DNA of 6,922 bases from an uncultured Bacilli bacterium. GTDB taxonomy: Bacteria; Bacillota_I; Bacilli_A; RF39; UBA660. The notes beneath the pieces were generated by a model, which had not been told where the DNA came from, did no database searches, and saw nothing but the letters and a program-made list of their open reading frames with translations. Positions 1-5,437 of the stretch are shown in pieces (position 1 is the first letter of the stretch; every line of letters starts with the position of its first letter). Made by a program: the position numbers and the translations under genes. The DNA lies in NCBI GenBank assembly GCA_944363685.1, contig CALVUV010000072.1, positions 1 to 6,922 on the forward strand, written 5' to 3'.

Positions 1-728
1 TTTTCTATTCTTCTTCTTTCCTCTTCTTCATCATAAAGTCCAATAGTATAAGCATCATTAGTTAATCTTTTTAATTCATTTGCAACTTCCATTAATTCAA
101 CATCTCCTTCCGCTAAAGCATCTATTTCATCTATTTTTGTTAATGTTAATATTACTAATTCTTTTTCTAATTTAGTTAACTCTAATCCTCTATCATATTT
201 TTCTCTTATTAATTTTAAATTAACATATATTTTACCCCATTTATCACTTTCTATTATTCCATATTTATCTCTTGATTTAAATTCTAATAAATTATCTTTA
301 TTTAAGAAACAATAAAAGTTATTGATATTTATTTGTATTACTTTAGGCATACCAGCATAACTTTTCGCTCTTCTTATTAAATCATTTTTTACTTTACCTA
401 AATATGCATCATTTCTCTCTATTAATCCATCCCATTTTCTATTATTAAATTCATAGTTAAACACATATCCTTTTACTTCAAATAAAACATCTGATACTTT
501 ACCTTTTTCTAAAACATTATCTATTACATACTCAGTATTCATTTCTTTATAAGTATTTAATATTAGTTTTTTAGATACACTTGTTAAGTTAAATGTAGTA
601 TCTGCTCTATATTTAGGACAATTTTTCATAATAGCTTTATATATACAGTCATAAGTAGCAGGGACAATTTCCCCTTTTCTCTTTAATTCATTTACTATTT
701 CTTCAAATCTTTTTTTGGTAATAGCCAA
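1..728 (-). CDS. Rpn family recombination-promoting nuclease / putative transposase (PD-(D/E)XK), C-terminus cut off by window edge
   Basis: About 242 codons are visible, open to the left edge. I start it at TTG (728-726) because a strong AAAGGAGG (736-743) lies 7 nt upstream; the first in-frame ATG is only at codon 35. The protein has the layout of the Rpn/YhgA-like PDDEXK_2 family: an alpha-helical N-terminus, then the nuclease core with Asp80 (SDVLFEVKG) and Glu93-x-Asn95 (NYEFNN, the family's IEMNN/IEIQ position), then a helix beginning AYLGKV. The visible end reads LYDEEEERRR at 232-240, the usual family 'GLYD' region before a charged coiled C-terminal tail. Family members are usually near 280-320 aa, so perhaps 40-80 residues are missing. 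Known Rpn proteins are DNA endonucleases that promote RecA-independent recombination; activity here is inferred. The catalytic Lys/Gln position is Asn, as is common in the Gram-positive branch. Confidence 0.85.
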   Translation of the reverse strand, partial: MAITKKRFEEIVNELKRKGEIVPATYDCIYKAIMKNCPKYRADTTFNLTSVSKKLILNTYKEMNTEYVIDNVLEKGKVSDVLFEVKGYVFNYEFNNRKWDGLIERNDAYLGKVKNDLIRRAKSYAGMPKVIQININNFYCFLNKDNLLEFKSRDKYGIIESDKWGKIYVNLKLIREKYDRGLELTKLEKELVILTLTKIDEIDALAEGDVELMEVANELKRLTNDAYTIGLYDEEEERRRIE

Positions 729-751
729 GGCAATTCCTCCTTTCTGCAACA

Positions 752-780
752 CTTATATCATAGTCTAAAAATGATTGCAA
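752..780 (-). promoter_or_regulatory. Proximal promoter of the Rpn-family gene
   Basis: On the minus strand TTGCAA (775-780) is followed by a 17-bp spacer and TATAAG (752-757), with an extended -10 TG one base upstream of the hexamer. The expected start near 745 leaves only about 17 nt before the TTG codon, which still includes the AGGAGG site. The -35 is a palindromic TTGCAA and matches the consensus at 4 of 6 positions; the -10 matches at 5 of 6. Seen by eye only. Confidence 0.5.
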
Positions 781-802
781 AAAGGCAATTTTTAAAATTC
801 AA

Positions 803-832
803 AGAAAATAGACTTTCAATTTATTATTTTCT
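803..832 (-). repeat. 8-bp inverted repeat in the Rpn leader
   Basis: AGAAAATA (803-810) and TATTTTCT (825-832) are exact reverse complements separated by 14 nt. The stem is entirely A/T-rich and has no T-tract after it in the minus direction, so it is not a good terminator. It sits between the upstream promoter (953-981) and the TTG start and could be a weak leader structure or an operator. In sequence this AT-rich a chance origin is quite possible. Confidence 0.25.
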
Positions 833-868
833 CTAGGGGAATTTTAAATTTTCATATCAAAAAATCTC

Positions 869-907
869 TCAATTTACAAAATTCATACTTTTTTCAAAAA
901 TTTTCAT
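869..907 (-). CDS. Possible 12-codon leader peptide upstream of the Rpn gene
   Basis: A short frame, MKIFEKSMNFVN then TGA, starts at ATG (907-905). A good Shine-Dalgarno AAAGGAG (913-919) stands 5 nt upstream, and a good promoter (953-981) would start transcription about 39 nt before the ATG. Those two signals in the right order are why I list so short a frame. No family can be recognised. It could be a translated leader controlling the Rpn gene, a small toxin-like or other microprotein, or the remnant N-terminus of a decayed gene. Codon statistics mean nothing at this length. Confidence 0.3.
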   Translation of the reverse strand: MKIFEKSMNFVN

Positions 908-952
908 TTATACTCCTTTCCCCATCTTTATTAAAGTCTCCCATCTATCTAT

Positions 953-981
953 AATGTATCATAGCAGATAATTTATGTCAA
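953..981 (-). promoter_or_regulatory. Upstream promoter with consensus -35, about 220 nt before the Rpn gene
   Basis: On the minus strand a perfect TTGACA (976-981) is followed by a 17-bp spacer and TACATT (953-958), with an extended -10 TG one base before the hexamer. The predicted start near 946 lies just downstream of the two terminators of the preceding operon, which is where a fresh transcription unit would begin. It would make a leader of roughly 218 nt before the TTG start at 728 and includes the possible leader peptide at 869-907. The -10 is only 4 of 6, so the TG extension matters. Confidence 0.55.
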
Positions 982-984
982 TAG

Positions 985-1007
985 AAAAAAGCAACTAATT
1001 TGTTGCT
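985..1007 (-). terminator. Second (distal) rho-independent terminator of the surface operon
   Basis: Read leftward, AGCAAC - AAATTA - GTTGCT forms a 6-bp stem with a 6-nt loop (990-1007) and runs straight into six Ts (985-990). It follows the stronger hairpin at 1010-1053 in tandem, insulating the Rpn promoter at 953-981 from upstream transcription. Confidence 0.75.
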
Positions 1008-1009
1008 AC

Positions 1010-1053
1010 AAAAAAACACAGCCAAAAGTTTTCACCTTTTAGAACTGTGTTTT
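1010..1053 (-). terminator. First rho-independent terminator of the surface operon
   Basis: Read leftward, AAAACACAG (1045-1053) pairs with CTGTGTTTT (1013-1021) as a 9-bp outer stem; an inner AAAAG/CTTTT pairing extends the hairpin, and seven Ts follow (1010-1016). It begins 13 nt after the TAA stop of the 468-aa gene, so it ends that operon. Confidence 0.85.
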
Positions 1054-1065
1054 ACTACTTCTTTC

Positions 1066-2472
1066 TTAACTTTGCAAAATGTATGGATTACTACTACTTC
1101 CATTACCTGATACTATTTTAATGTTAGATTTTAGAAAAACTACTGGTCTAACACCAACATTAGTATCATTAGCATTAATATCTTGAGGACCACCTACATT
1201 AAGTATTGATAAAACGTTTGTTGAGTTAGAACTAAGTGGTGTAATAGTCCATTGAGATGAAGCGGTATATAACCAATCATTATTGTAACAATCACTATTA
1301 CTGCTCCATGAAGATAATTCTTTATTTAAACAACTATTTCTATCCATTGTAGTTCCGCCACTAGTTGCATAACCATAATCACTTGGATACATTAATCCTA
1401 CTTTTCCTATATAGTTTGTAGTTCTTCCAGTATATACTGCTGTACTTCTTTCATACGAATAGAAATTACTTGATAAACCATTTGTTGAATTAGTAAAATC
1501 TGCTGTTCCTCCTAAATACCATACTGTATTATCTATCATGTTTTTAGCTTCTTCATTTAATACATTAGTCCAGTACTCACCTGAGTTTAAATAAGCATTT
1601 AAAGTAGAATTTGTCCAATCATTTGTATTATTAGAGTCCCATGGAATATTACCAATAGATTCATTTTTTATTATTTTTAGTCTTTCTTTAGTATTACCTG
1701 TACCATCATCTACTGTAAATACTCCTACTATTCTCCATGTTTCATTATTAAATGTTACATAGTTATTAGGATTAGCTCCTACATATCTATAATCTGTTAA
1801 AGCTTCTGTTTGTTCTGTAGCAGGATTAGAATTAGCATAAACTTCTTTTATTGATGTTTTAGATTTAGCTGCATAATTTGAAGTTTCTTCTTTTGCTTTA
1901 TTTTTAACAAGTTGTACTGCATTAGACCCTTGTTCTCTATCATAACTAGTAACAACTATCTTACTTTGATATTGTTTTCCTTGAGCAGAGTTATCTGCAT
2001 TCTCATCTAACCACATATATAATGTATATGTTACTTTATCACTAGGTTCTAATGTTTCTTCTCCTTTTATATCAAATGTACCTGTTCCAAAACTACTAAC
2101 CTTTACTACTCCACTATCATATCCATTATTACTAGTTAATCTCATCTTTAAATAAGAATTAGCTAGGGTATTAGCGCTATCTTCTTCTAAAGATACATGA
2201 TAATAAGCATTTATATTACCTGTATTAGTTATAGTAAATGTATATGGTGTTCCTTGTTGCCCACTAGCATCTGAAACAGGGGCTGCATTAGTTAAATTAA
2301 TGTTATTTCCTTCAGAAAAATCAACTTTTAATATACCTGCTGTTAAACTAACTTTTTTATCACCTTGGATAGTCATTGTAAGTAATGCATATGTCGCTCC
2401 TATTAAAGCTATTATACTTACTAAAATTGTAACTACTACTAATATAACATATTTCTTTTTTGCTTTATTCAT
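1066..2472 (-). CDS. Secreted or surface protein with SipW-dependent-type signal, TasA-like N-domain and DUF6273-like C-domain
   Basis: 468 aa. The N-terminus is basic (MNKAKKKY) followed by one hydrophobic helix (about 8-30) ending GATYAL, the pattern of SipW-dependent signal peptides (TasA/CalY type). Residues about 32-180 continue like that family (SLTAGILKVDF near 42-52, then a beta-rich region with TFTITNTGNINAYYHVSLEED near 78-98). After a charged linker (185-225) comes a second domain (228-466) starting YRYVGANPNNYVTFNNETWR, with W286/L291 in DWTNSTLNAYLNS, Cys381 and Cys395, and an end GVRPVVFLKS...GNGSSSNPYIL. That resembles DUF6273-like C-terminal domains of many uncultured gut Bacillota; their function is unknown. 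It lies 2 bp after the pilin-like gene (TAG-TT-ATG) with GAGGGAG/AAAGAG as ribosome site, so it is the last gene of the operon. Probably exported and cell-surface. No SipW peptidase gene is in the window. Confidence 0.75.
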   Translation of the reverse strand: MNKAKKKYVILVVVTILVSIIALIGATYALLTMTIQGDKKVSLTAGILKVDFSEGNNINLTNAAPVSDASGQQGTPYTFTITNTGNINAYYHVSLEEDSANTLANSYLKMRLTSNNGYDSGVVKVSSFGTGTFDIKGEETLEPSDKVTYTLYMWLDENADNSAQGKQYQSKIVVTSYDREQGSNAVQLVKNKAKEETSNYAAKSKTSIKEVYANSNPATEQTEALTDYRYVGANPNNYVTFNNETWRIVGVFTVDDGTGNTKERLKIIKNESIGNIPWDSNNTNDWTNSTLNAYLNSGEYWTNVLNEEAKNMIDNTVWYLGGTADFTNSTNGLSSNFYSYERSTAVYTGRTTNYIGKVGLMYPSDYGYATSGGTTMDRNSCLNKELSSWSSNSDCYNNDWLYTASSQWTITPLSSNSTNVLSILNVGGPQDINANDTNVGVRPVVFLKSNIKIVSGNGSSSNPYILQS

Positions 2473-2474
2473 AA

Positions 2475-2858
2475 CTACTCTTTCTCCCTCGTTATATAAC
2501 CTGCTTTATCACACTCTAAATGGGCTTTATATAAATATTCTTCATTACTTGTTTTTATAACTTCAACATAACTCTTATAATTATCACAATCATAATTATT
2601 TATATCTTTTATTTGTTTTAAATATCTTTCTTTTACTAAAGCATTTAATACTACTCTAGTATCACTATTTACTTCTTTAGGTAAATAATCTTTATAATCG
2701 CTAAAATATTCTTTACTAGCTTTTAGCATCTTCTCTTCCTGTTTGTAGTAATAAGAATTATTTTTAGCTTCACTATATTTATTAATACTAACAAATAGAA
2801 TAAATATTAATAATCCTAATACTATTAGAATTATTAATATTTTTGTTCTTTTTGTCAT
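2475..2858 (-). CDS. Small single-pass, pilin-like extracellular protein
   Basis: 127 aa. A short basic start (MTKRTK) leads into one membrane helix (about 7-24) and then a hydrophilic outer domain rich in Tyr, Lys and Glu. The outer part has the look of pilin/pseudopilin-like small proteins of uncultured Bacillota: a helix continuing from the membrane segment (KMLKASKEYFSDYKDYLPKE near 43-62), then LNALVKERYLKQIKD (71-85), and two cysteines, C91 and C116, spaced as for a disulfide around a small beta region. There is no clear prepilin peptidase site, so pilus assembly is a guess. The start ATG overlaps the TGA of the upstream transporter gene (ATGA, 4 bp) and the ribosome site is only purine-rich (AAGAAGAAG), which implies translational coupling. 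I do not recognise a named family with confidence. Confidence 0.65.
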   Translation of the reverse strand: MTKRTKILIILIVLGLLIFILFVSINKYSEAKNNSYYYKQEEKMLKASKEYFSDYKDYLPKEVNSDTRVVLNALVKERYLKQIKDINNYDCDNYKSYVEVIKTSNEEYLYKAHLECDKAGYITREKE

Positions 2859-3454
2859 TTTCTTCTTCTTTTTGTTACAGGGGTAACTTTCTTTTCATCA
2901 AAATTAATTAATATAATAGATATAATTGCTTCTATTAATATTGTAACAAAATATGTTCTCCAGAATGCATCTACCATAGTCATTCTACTTATGAATAACA
3001 TACTAATTAAATTATCTACTAACATTGCAAATATATATGTTGCAAGTATAGCTAATTTATTACCATTAGTATTCATAAATAAGTAATAATAAATAGTTAA
3101 GTTAATCATTTGACTTGCAAGATATGCAAATACTTCTCCTGTTACAGGAACATAATCTACATTATGTTCACCTAATAGACTTGCTACAATCATAAATAAT
3201 AACATAAGACAAGCTGAATAACTAATTCCATTCATTGTCTCTTTATAGCCATATTTTTTAGTAATAATATTTGCTATAAAATATCTAAATGGATATGCAA
3301 ATATTGCTAAAGTTAAACTTGCTTTTCCTATATTAAAATTAAATTTACCTAAAACCCACCCTAATATTGCAACGGCAGTTAGTAAAAGAATGTAAATCCA
3401 ACTAGATACCTCTTCTTTTTTTACTACTTGTCGTCTAGCACTTCCTTTTGTCAT
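2855..3454 (-). CDS. VUT family membrane protein, putative queuosine-precursor transporter (YhhQ-like)
   Basis: 199 aa from the ATG at 3454, chosen because AGGAGGAG stands about 5 nt upstream; a further in-frame ATG at 3493 would add 13 residues (MCYIIFIRIGGVI) that cover this ribosome site and is unlikely. Six hydrophobic segments are visible (about 17-36, 44-63, 75-95, 106-126, 134-156, 165-184) with a basic C-terminus (KRRRK). Family signatures are NIITKKYGYKE (62-72, the VUT 'DI.TE.YG..' motif), SQMINLTIYYYLF (114-126) and VDNLISMLF (146-154). Characterised YhhQ/QPTR proteins import queuine or preQ precursors for tRNA modification; the substrate here is inferred from family. First gene of a three-gene operon with two surface proteins, an unexpected partnership. 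No preQ1 riboswitch fits in the roughly 20-nt leader. Confidence 0.8.
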   Translation of the reverse strand: MTKGSARRQVVKKEEVSSWIYILLLTAVAILGWVLGKFNFNIGKASLTLAIFAYPFRYFIANIITKKYGYKETMNGISYSACLMLLFMIVASLLGEHNVDYVPVTGEVFAYLASQMINLTIYYYLFMNTNGNKLAILATYIFAMLVDNLISMLFISRMTMVDAFWRTYFVTILIEAIISIILINFDEKKVTPVTKRRRK

Positions 3455-3481
3455 TATAACTCCTCCTATTCTTATAAAAAT

Positions 3482-3487
3482 AATATA
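3482..3487 (-). promoter_or_regulatory. Extended -10 promoter candidate for the three-gene operon
   Basis: On the minus strand TGT-TATATT gives an extended -10 (TG, one base, then a 5-of-6 hexamer at 3482-3487). The predicted start near 3475 leaves about 21 nt to the ATG at 3454, enough for the AGGAGGAG site. No good -35 is seen; that position falls in the pyrimidine arm of the preceding terminator (3492-3521). Low to moderate support. Confidence 0.4.
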
Positions 3488-3491
3488 ACAC

Positions 3492-3521
3492 AAAAAAAAG
3501 AAAAGAGAAAGTCTTTTCTTT
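3492..3521 (-). terminator. Rho-independent terminator of the lipoprotein gene
   Basis: Read leftward, AAAGAAAAGA (3512-3521) pairs perfectly with TCTTTTCTTT (3497-3506) across a 5-nt loop CTTTC, and more Ts follow (3492-3496). It starts 2 nt after the TAG stop at 3524. The stem is A/T-rich, but its 10 perfect base pairs, the T-tract and its position make it convincing. Confidence 0.7.
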
Positions 3522-3523
3522 TT

Positions 3524-3979
3524 CTATTTACAGGTAAATCCAGAATCTTCTGCTTCTTTTTTAGTCTCTTCTAAAGTTGAATTATCATCTGTTATACCAT
3601 CTAAACCATATTCAGTTAGTGCATCTTCTGTTGCTTCTTCTAAATTCACTTCTAGATTTACTTTGTATGTATGGTTGTTAGCATCATTATCAGTACTTAT
3701 AGAGATGCCATCAGAACTTTTCTCTTTAAACTGTTCATCCATCATAGAAGCAAACATATCCCAATTTTCTTCTATTAAACTACTTGTGGCTTTACTATTG
3801 ACACTCATCTTTACATGACTTATCTTATCATCTTTGAAAGTCATATCTACTACTTGTTCCATAGAGATACCATTACTTTCATCTGTCATGCTACAAGATA
3901 GTGTTTCTTCGCTACTACATCCTGTTAAAAGAAATGCTGCTACTGTTAAACAACCAAATAATTTTATAGCTCTCACCAT
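3524..3979 (-). CDS. Small lipoprotein, probably DUF1307/YehR-like
   Basis: 151 aa. The N-terminus is a lipoprotein signal: MVRAIK, a hydrophobic stretch, and the lipobox LLTG-C with Cys21 as the lipidated residue. The mature part is strongly acidic. It begins CSSEETLSC and contains GISMEQVVDMTFKDDKISHVKMSV (37-60 overall), which matches the 'ytCt....g....vtftFkddkv..v' layout of DUF1307/YehR-type lipoproteins; Cys29 and Cys150 may form a disulfide that ties the ends together. The length is typical. The start ATG has AAGGAGG only 3 nt upstream, so the GTG one codon later is an alternative start. A weak TTGCAT-17-TATCCT pair could be a promoter within the 58-bp gap after the upstream ATPase gene, and there is no terminator in that gap, so read-through is possible. 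Function of the family is not established. Confidence 0.7.
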   Translation of the reverse strand: MVRAIKLFGCLTVAAFLLTGCSSEETLSCSMTDESNGISMEQVVDMTFKDDKISHVKMSVNSKATSSLIEENWDMFASMMDEQFKEKSSDGISISTDNDANNHTYKVNLEVNLEEATEDALTEYGLDGITDDNSTLEETKKEAEDSGFTCK

Positions 3980-4037
3980 TATCCTCCTTCCCTACTTCTA
4001 GGATATGTTATATAGGAAAAAAATGCAAGAAATATTT

Positions 4038-5321
4038 TTATGGTTTTAATGCTGTTATAGGAATAATGTAAATACCTGTATCTTTATCTTTAATAATTGC
4101 ACTATAATTACCAACTATTATACACATAAATTTTGGTTTCTTACTTACATTATTATAAAATTTTAATAAACTTTCTTTAGCAGAATCTATACTTCTATAA
4201 TTTAATTTTATTTCAATCGCTGCATATTCTCCATCTTTGAATTCTAAAATAGCATCTACTTCATCACCACTTGCATTATCTCTGAAATGATATAAATGGC
4301 CTTCTAAATAGTCCATATATATTCTTAAATCTCTTTCTACTAAGGCTTCAAACATTAAGCCAAAAGTATTAAAATCATGCATTAATTTGTCTACTGATAA
4401 ATCTAGTAGTGCACAGGATAATGATGGATCTACTAGATGTCTTTTAGCAGACTTACCAATTCTTTTTGATGATCTGTAATTTATACTATAAGCTTCTTGA
4501 TTAGCAGTTAAATACAAAGCATCTAAGGCACTAATATAATCGGCAATTGTTTTTCTGCTTTCAATTAAATCATCGCTATTTTCATATTCTGCTATATCTT
4601 TTACAATAGTATCATTACCAATAGGTGATGACTCGTTTCTTGCAAGTGACTTTAAAATCATTCTCATTTTATTAGAATCTCTTTTACGATCTTTTCTTTC
4701 ATGAATATCTTTATTTATAATAGTTTCAATATAATTACTTGGTATAATATCAATATTGCTAGAATCAATATTAATGTTTTCTGGCCAACCTCCTCTTATT
4801 ATTAGACTTGCTAATTCATCAAGTTCATATTTTTTAACTGCTTTACCTACTTCTTTATTGTTTAGCATATCCAAAAGACTTATTTCACCATTTGAATCAC
4901 CTGATTCATAAAGACTCATAGGATACATTCTTAAAGTTGCAATTCTTCCTGCTCCTGAATGAAATACTTCTTCTTCCTTCTCTTCTTTAGTAAGAGAAGT
5001 AGAACCAGTTAGGATAAATTTTCCTTTATTATGATCGTTATCACACTCATGTCTAACTGAATCCCATATACTAGGTACCAATTGCCATTCATCAATTAAT
5101 TCTGGTCTAACACTTTCAAATATATATTTTGGATTAGCTTTTGCTAAGTCTCTTTTATCTTTTTCTGTCATATAAACAACACTATTAGCATGATTTAGTG
5201 AGGTCCAAGTCTTACCACACTCTCTTGGCCCTTCTATCGAAACTGCTCCAAAAATTTTTAAATACTTTGATAATTTGTCATCAATCAATCTTTTACTATA
5301 GTTTTCTTTTGTTAAGCTCAT
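4038..5321 (-). CDS. AAA ATPase with DUF4143 PD-(D/E)XK-like C-terminus (COG1373 type), copy 1
   Basis: 427 aa from ATG 5321, chosen for AAAGGTGAT 4 nt upstream; a longer frame from 5390 would run back through the promoter and direct repeats. AAA part: Walker A GPRECGKT (31-38), Walker B LIDE (75-78), sensor-like FILTGST (102-108), FHSGAGRI (120-127), then MSLYESGDS typical of the COG1373 family. The middle (about 217-275) looks like a winged helix (SRKTIADYISALDALYLT). The C-terminal DUF4143 part has FEALVERDL (324-332), EVDAI with Asp356, and AIEIK with Glu370/Lys372, the D...ExK signature of a restriction-endonuclease-like fold. All key residues are present. It is the tandem paralogue of the gene at 5438-6724, well over half identical by eye. 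Three 13-bp repeats precede it and overlap its -35. Cellular role of the family is not known; defence, mobile-element or DNA-binding regulatory roles are all possible. Confidence 0.88.
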   Translation of the reverse strand: MSLTKENYSKRLIDDKLSKYLKIFGAVSIEGPRECGKTWTSLNHANSVVYMTEKDKRDLAKANPKYIFESVRPELIDEWQLVPSIWDSVRHECDNDHNKGKFILTGSTSLTKEEKEEEVFHSGAGRIATLRMYPMSLYESGDSNGEISLLDMLNNKEVGKAVKKYELDELASLIIRGGWPENINIDSSNIDIIPSNYIETIINKDIHERKDRKRDSNKMRMILKSLARNESSPIGNDTIVKDIAEYENSDDLIESRKTIADYISALDALYLTANQEAYSINYRSSKRIGKSAKRHLVDPSLSCALLDLSVDKLMHDFNTFGLMFEALVERDLRIYMDYLEGHLYHFRDNASGDEVDAILEFKDGEYAAIEIKLNYRSIDSAKESLLKFYNNVSKKPKFMCIIVGNYSAIIKDKDTGIYIIPITALKP

Positions 5322-5345
5322 GTTTATCACCTTTCTTATACTGAT

Positions 5346-5374
5346 ATTATATAACAACATTACCCACTTTTCAA
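5346..5374 (-). promoter_or_regulatory. Strong sigma-A-like promoter of ATPase copy 1, overlapped by a direct repeat
   Basis: On the minus strand TTGAAA (5369-5374), a 17-bp spacer and a perfect TATAAT (5346-5351). Transcription would start near 5340, about 18 nt before the ATG at 5321. The GAAA of the promoter-proximal direct repeat (5360-5372) forms the last four bases of the -35, so a protein bound there should block or modulate RNA polymerase. Confidence 0.75.
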
Positions 5375-5418
5375 GCACTTTATTACTCACTTTTCAGAAC
5401 TTTTGTTGCTCACTTTTC
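5360..5418 (-). repeat. Three 13-bp direct repeats, 23-bp period (set 1)
   Basis: On the minus strand, in order of transcription: GAAAAGTGAGCAA (5406-5418), GAAAAGTGAGTAA (5383-5395), GAAAAGTGGGTAA (5360-5372). Consensus GAAAAGTGRGYAA, separated by 10-bp unrelated spacers, so the period is exactly 23 bp. They fill most of the 116-bp gap between the two ATPase genes, and the last one overlaps the -35 of copy 1. They look like iterons or a cooperative operator. The set is directly visible; the bound protein is unknown, the downstream ATPase with its winged-helix-like region being the obvious candidate. Confidence 0.85.
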
Positions 5419-5437
5419 CAAAATATAGTCATTTTAA

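Noticed and set aside
774..793. Plus-strand terminator ATTGC-AAAAAG-GCAAT followed by Ts
   Set aside because: The stem is only 5 bp, no plus-strand gene ends there, and it coincides with the Rpn -35 region, so I do not call it a terminator.
2300..2560. 86-codon plus-strand open frame
   Set aside because: It is antisense to the start of the 468-aa gene and the end of the 127-aa gene, has no ribosome site, and reads as low-complexity hydrophobic sequence. The minus-strand genes have domains, ribosome sites and operon spacing.
3455..3491. preQ1 riboswitch upstream of the VUT transporter gene
   Set aside because: The space between the likely transcription start (about 3475) and the ATG is near 20 nt, too short for the aptamer, and no preQ1-like stem with an A-rich tail is seen.
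3455..3493. N-terminal extension of the VUT protein by 13 codons
   Set aside because: It covers the AGGAGGAG ribosome site and the -10 region. The ATG at 3454 is the properly spaced start.
5322..5390. N-terminal extension of ATPase copy 1 by 23 codons
   Set aside because: It would run through the TATAAT promoter and a direct repeat. The ATG at 5321 has AAAGGTGAT, and the resulting N-terminus aligns with copy 2.
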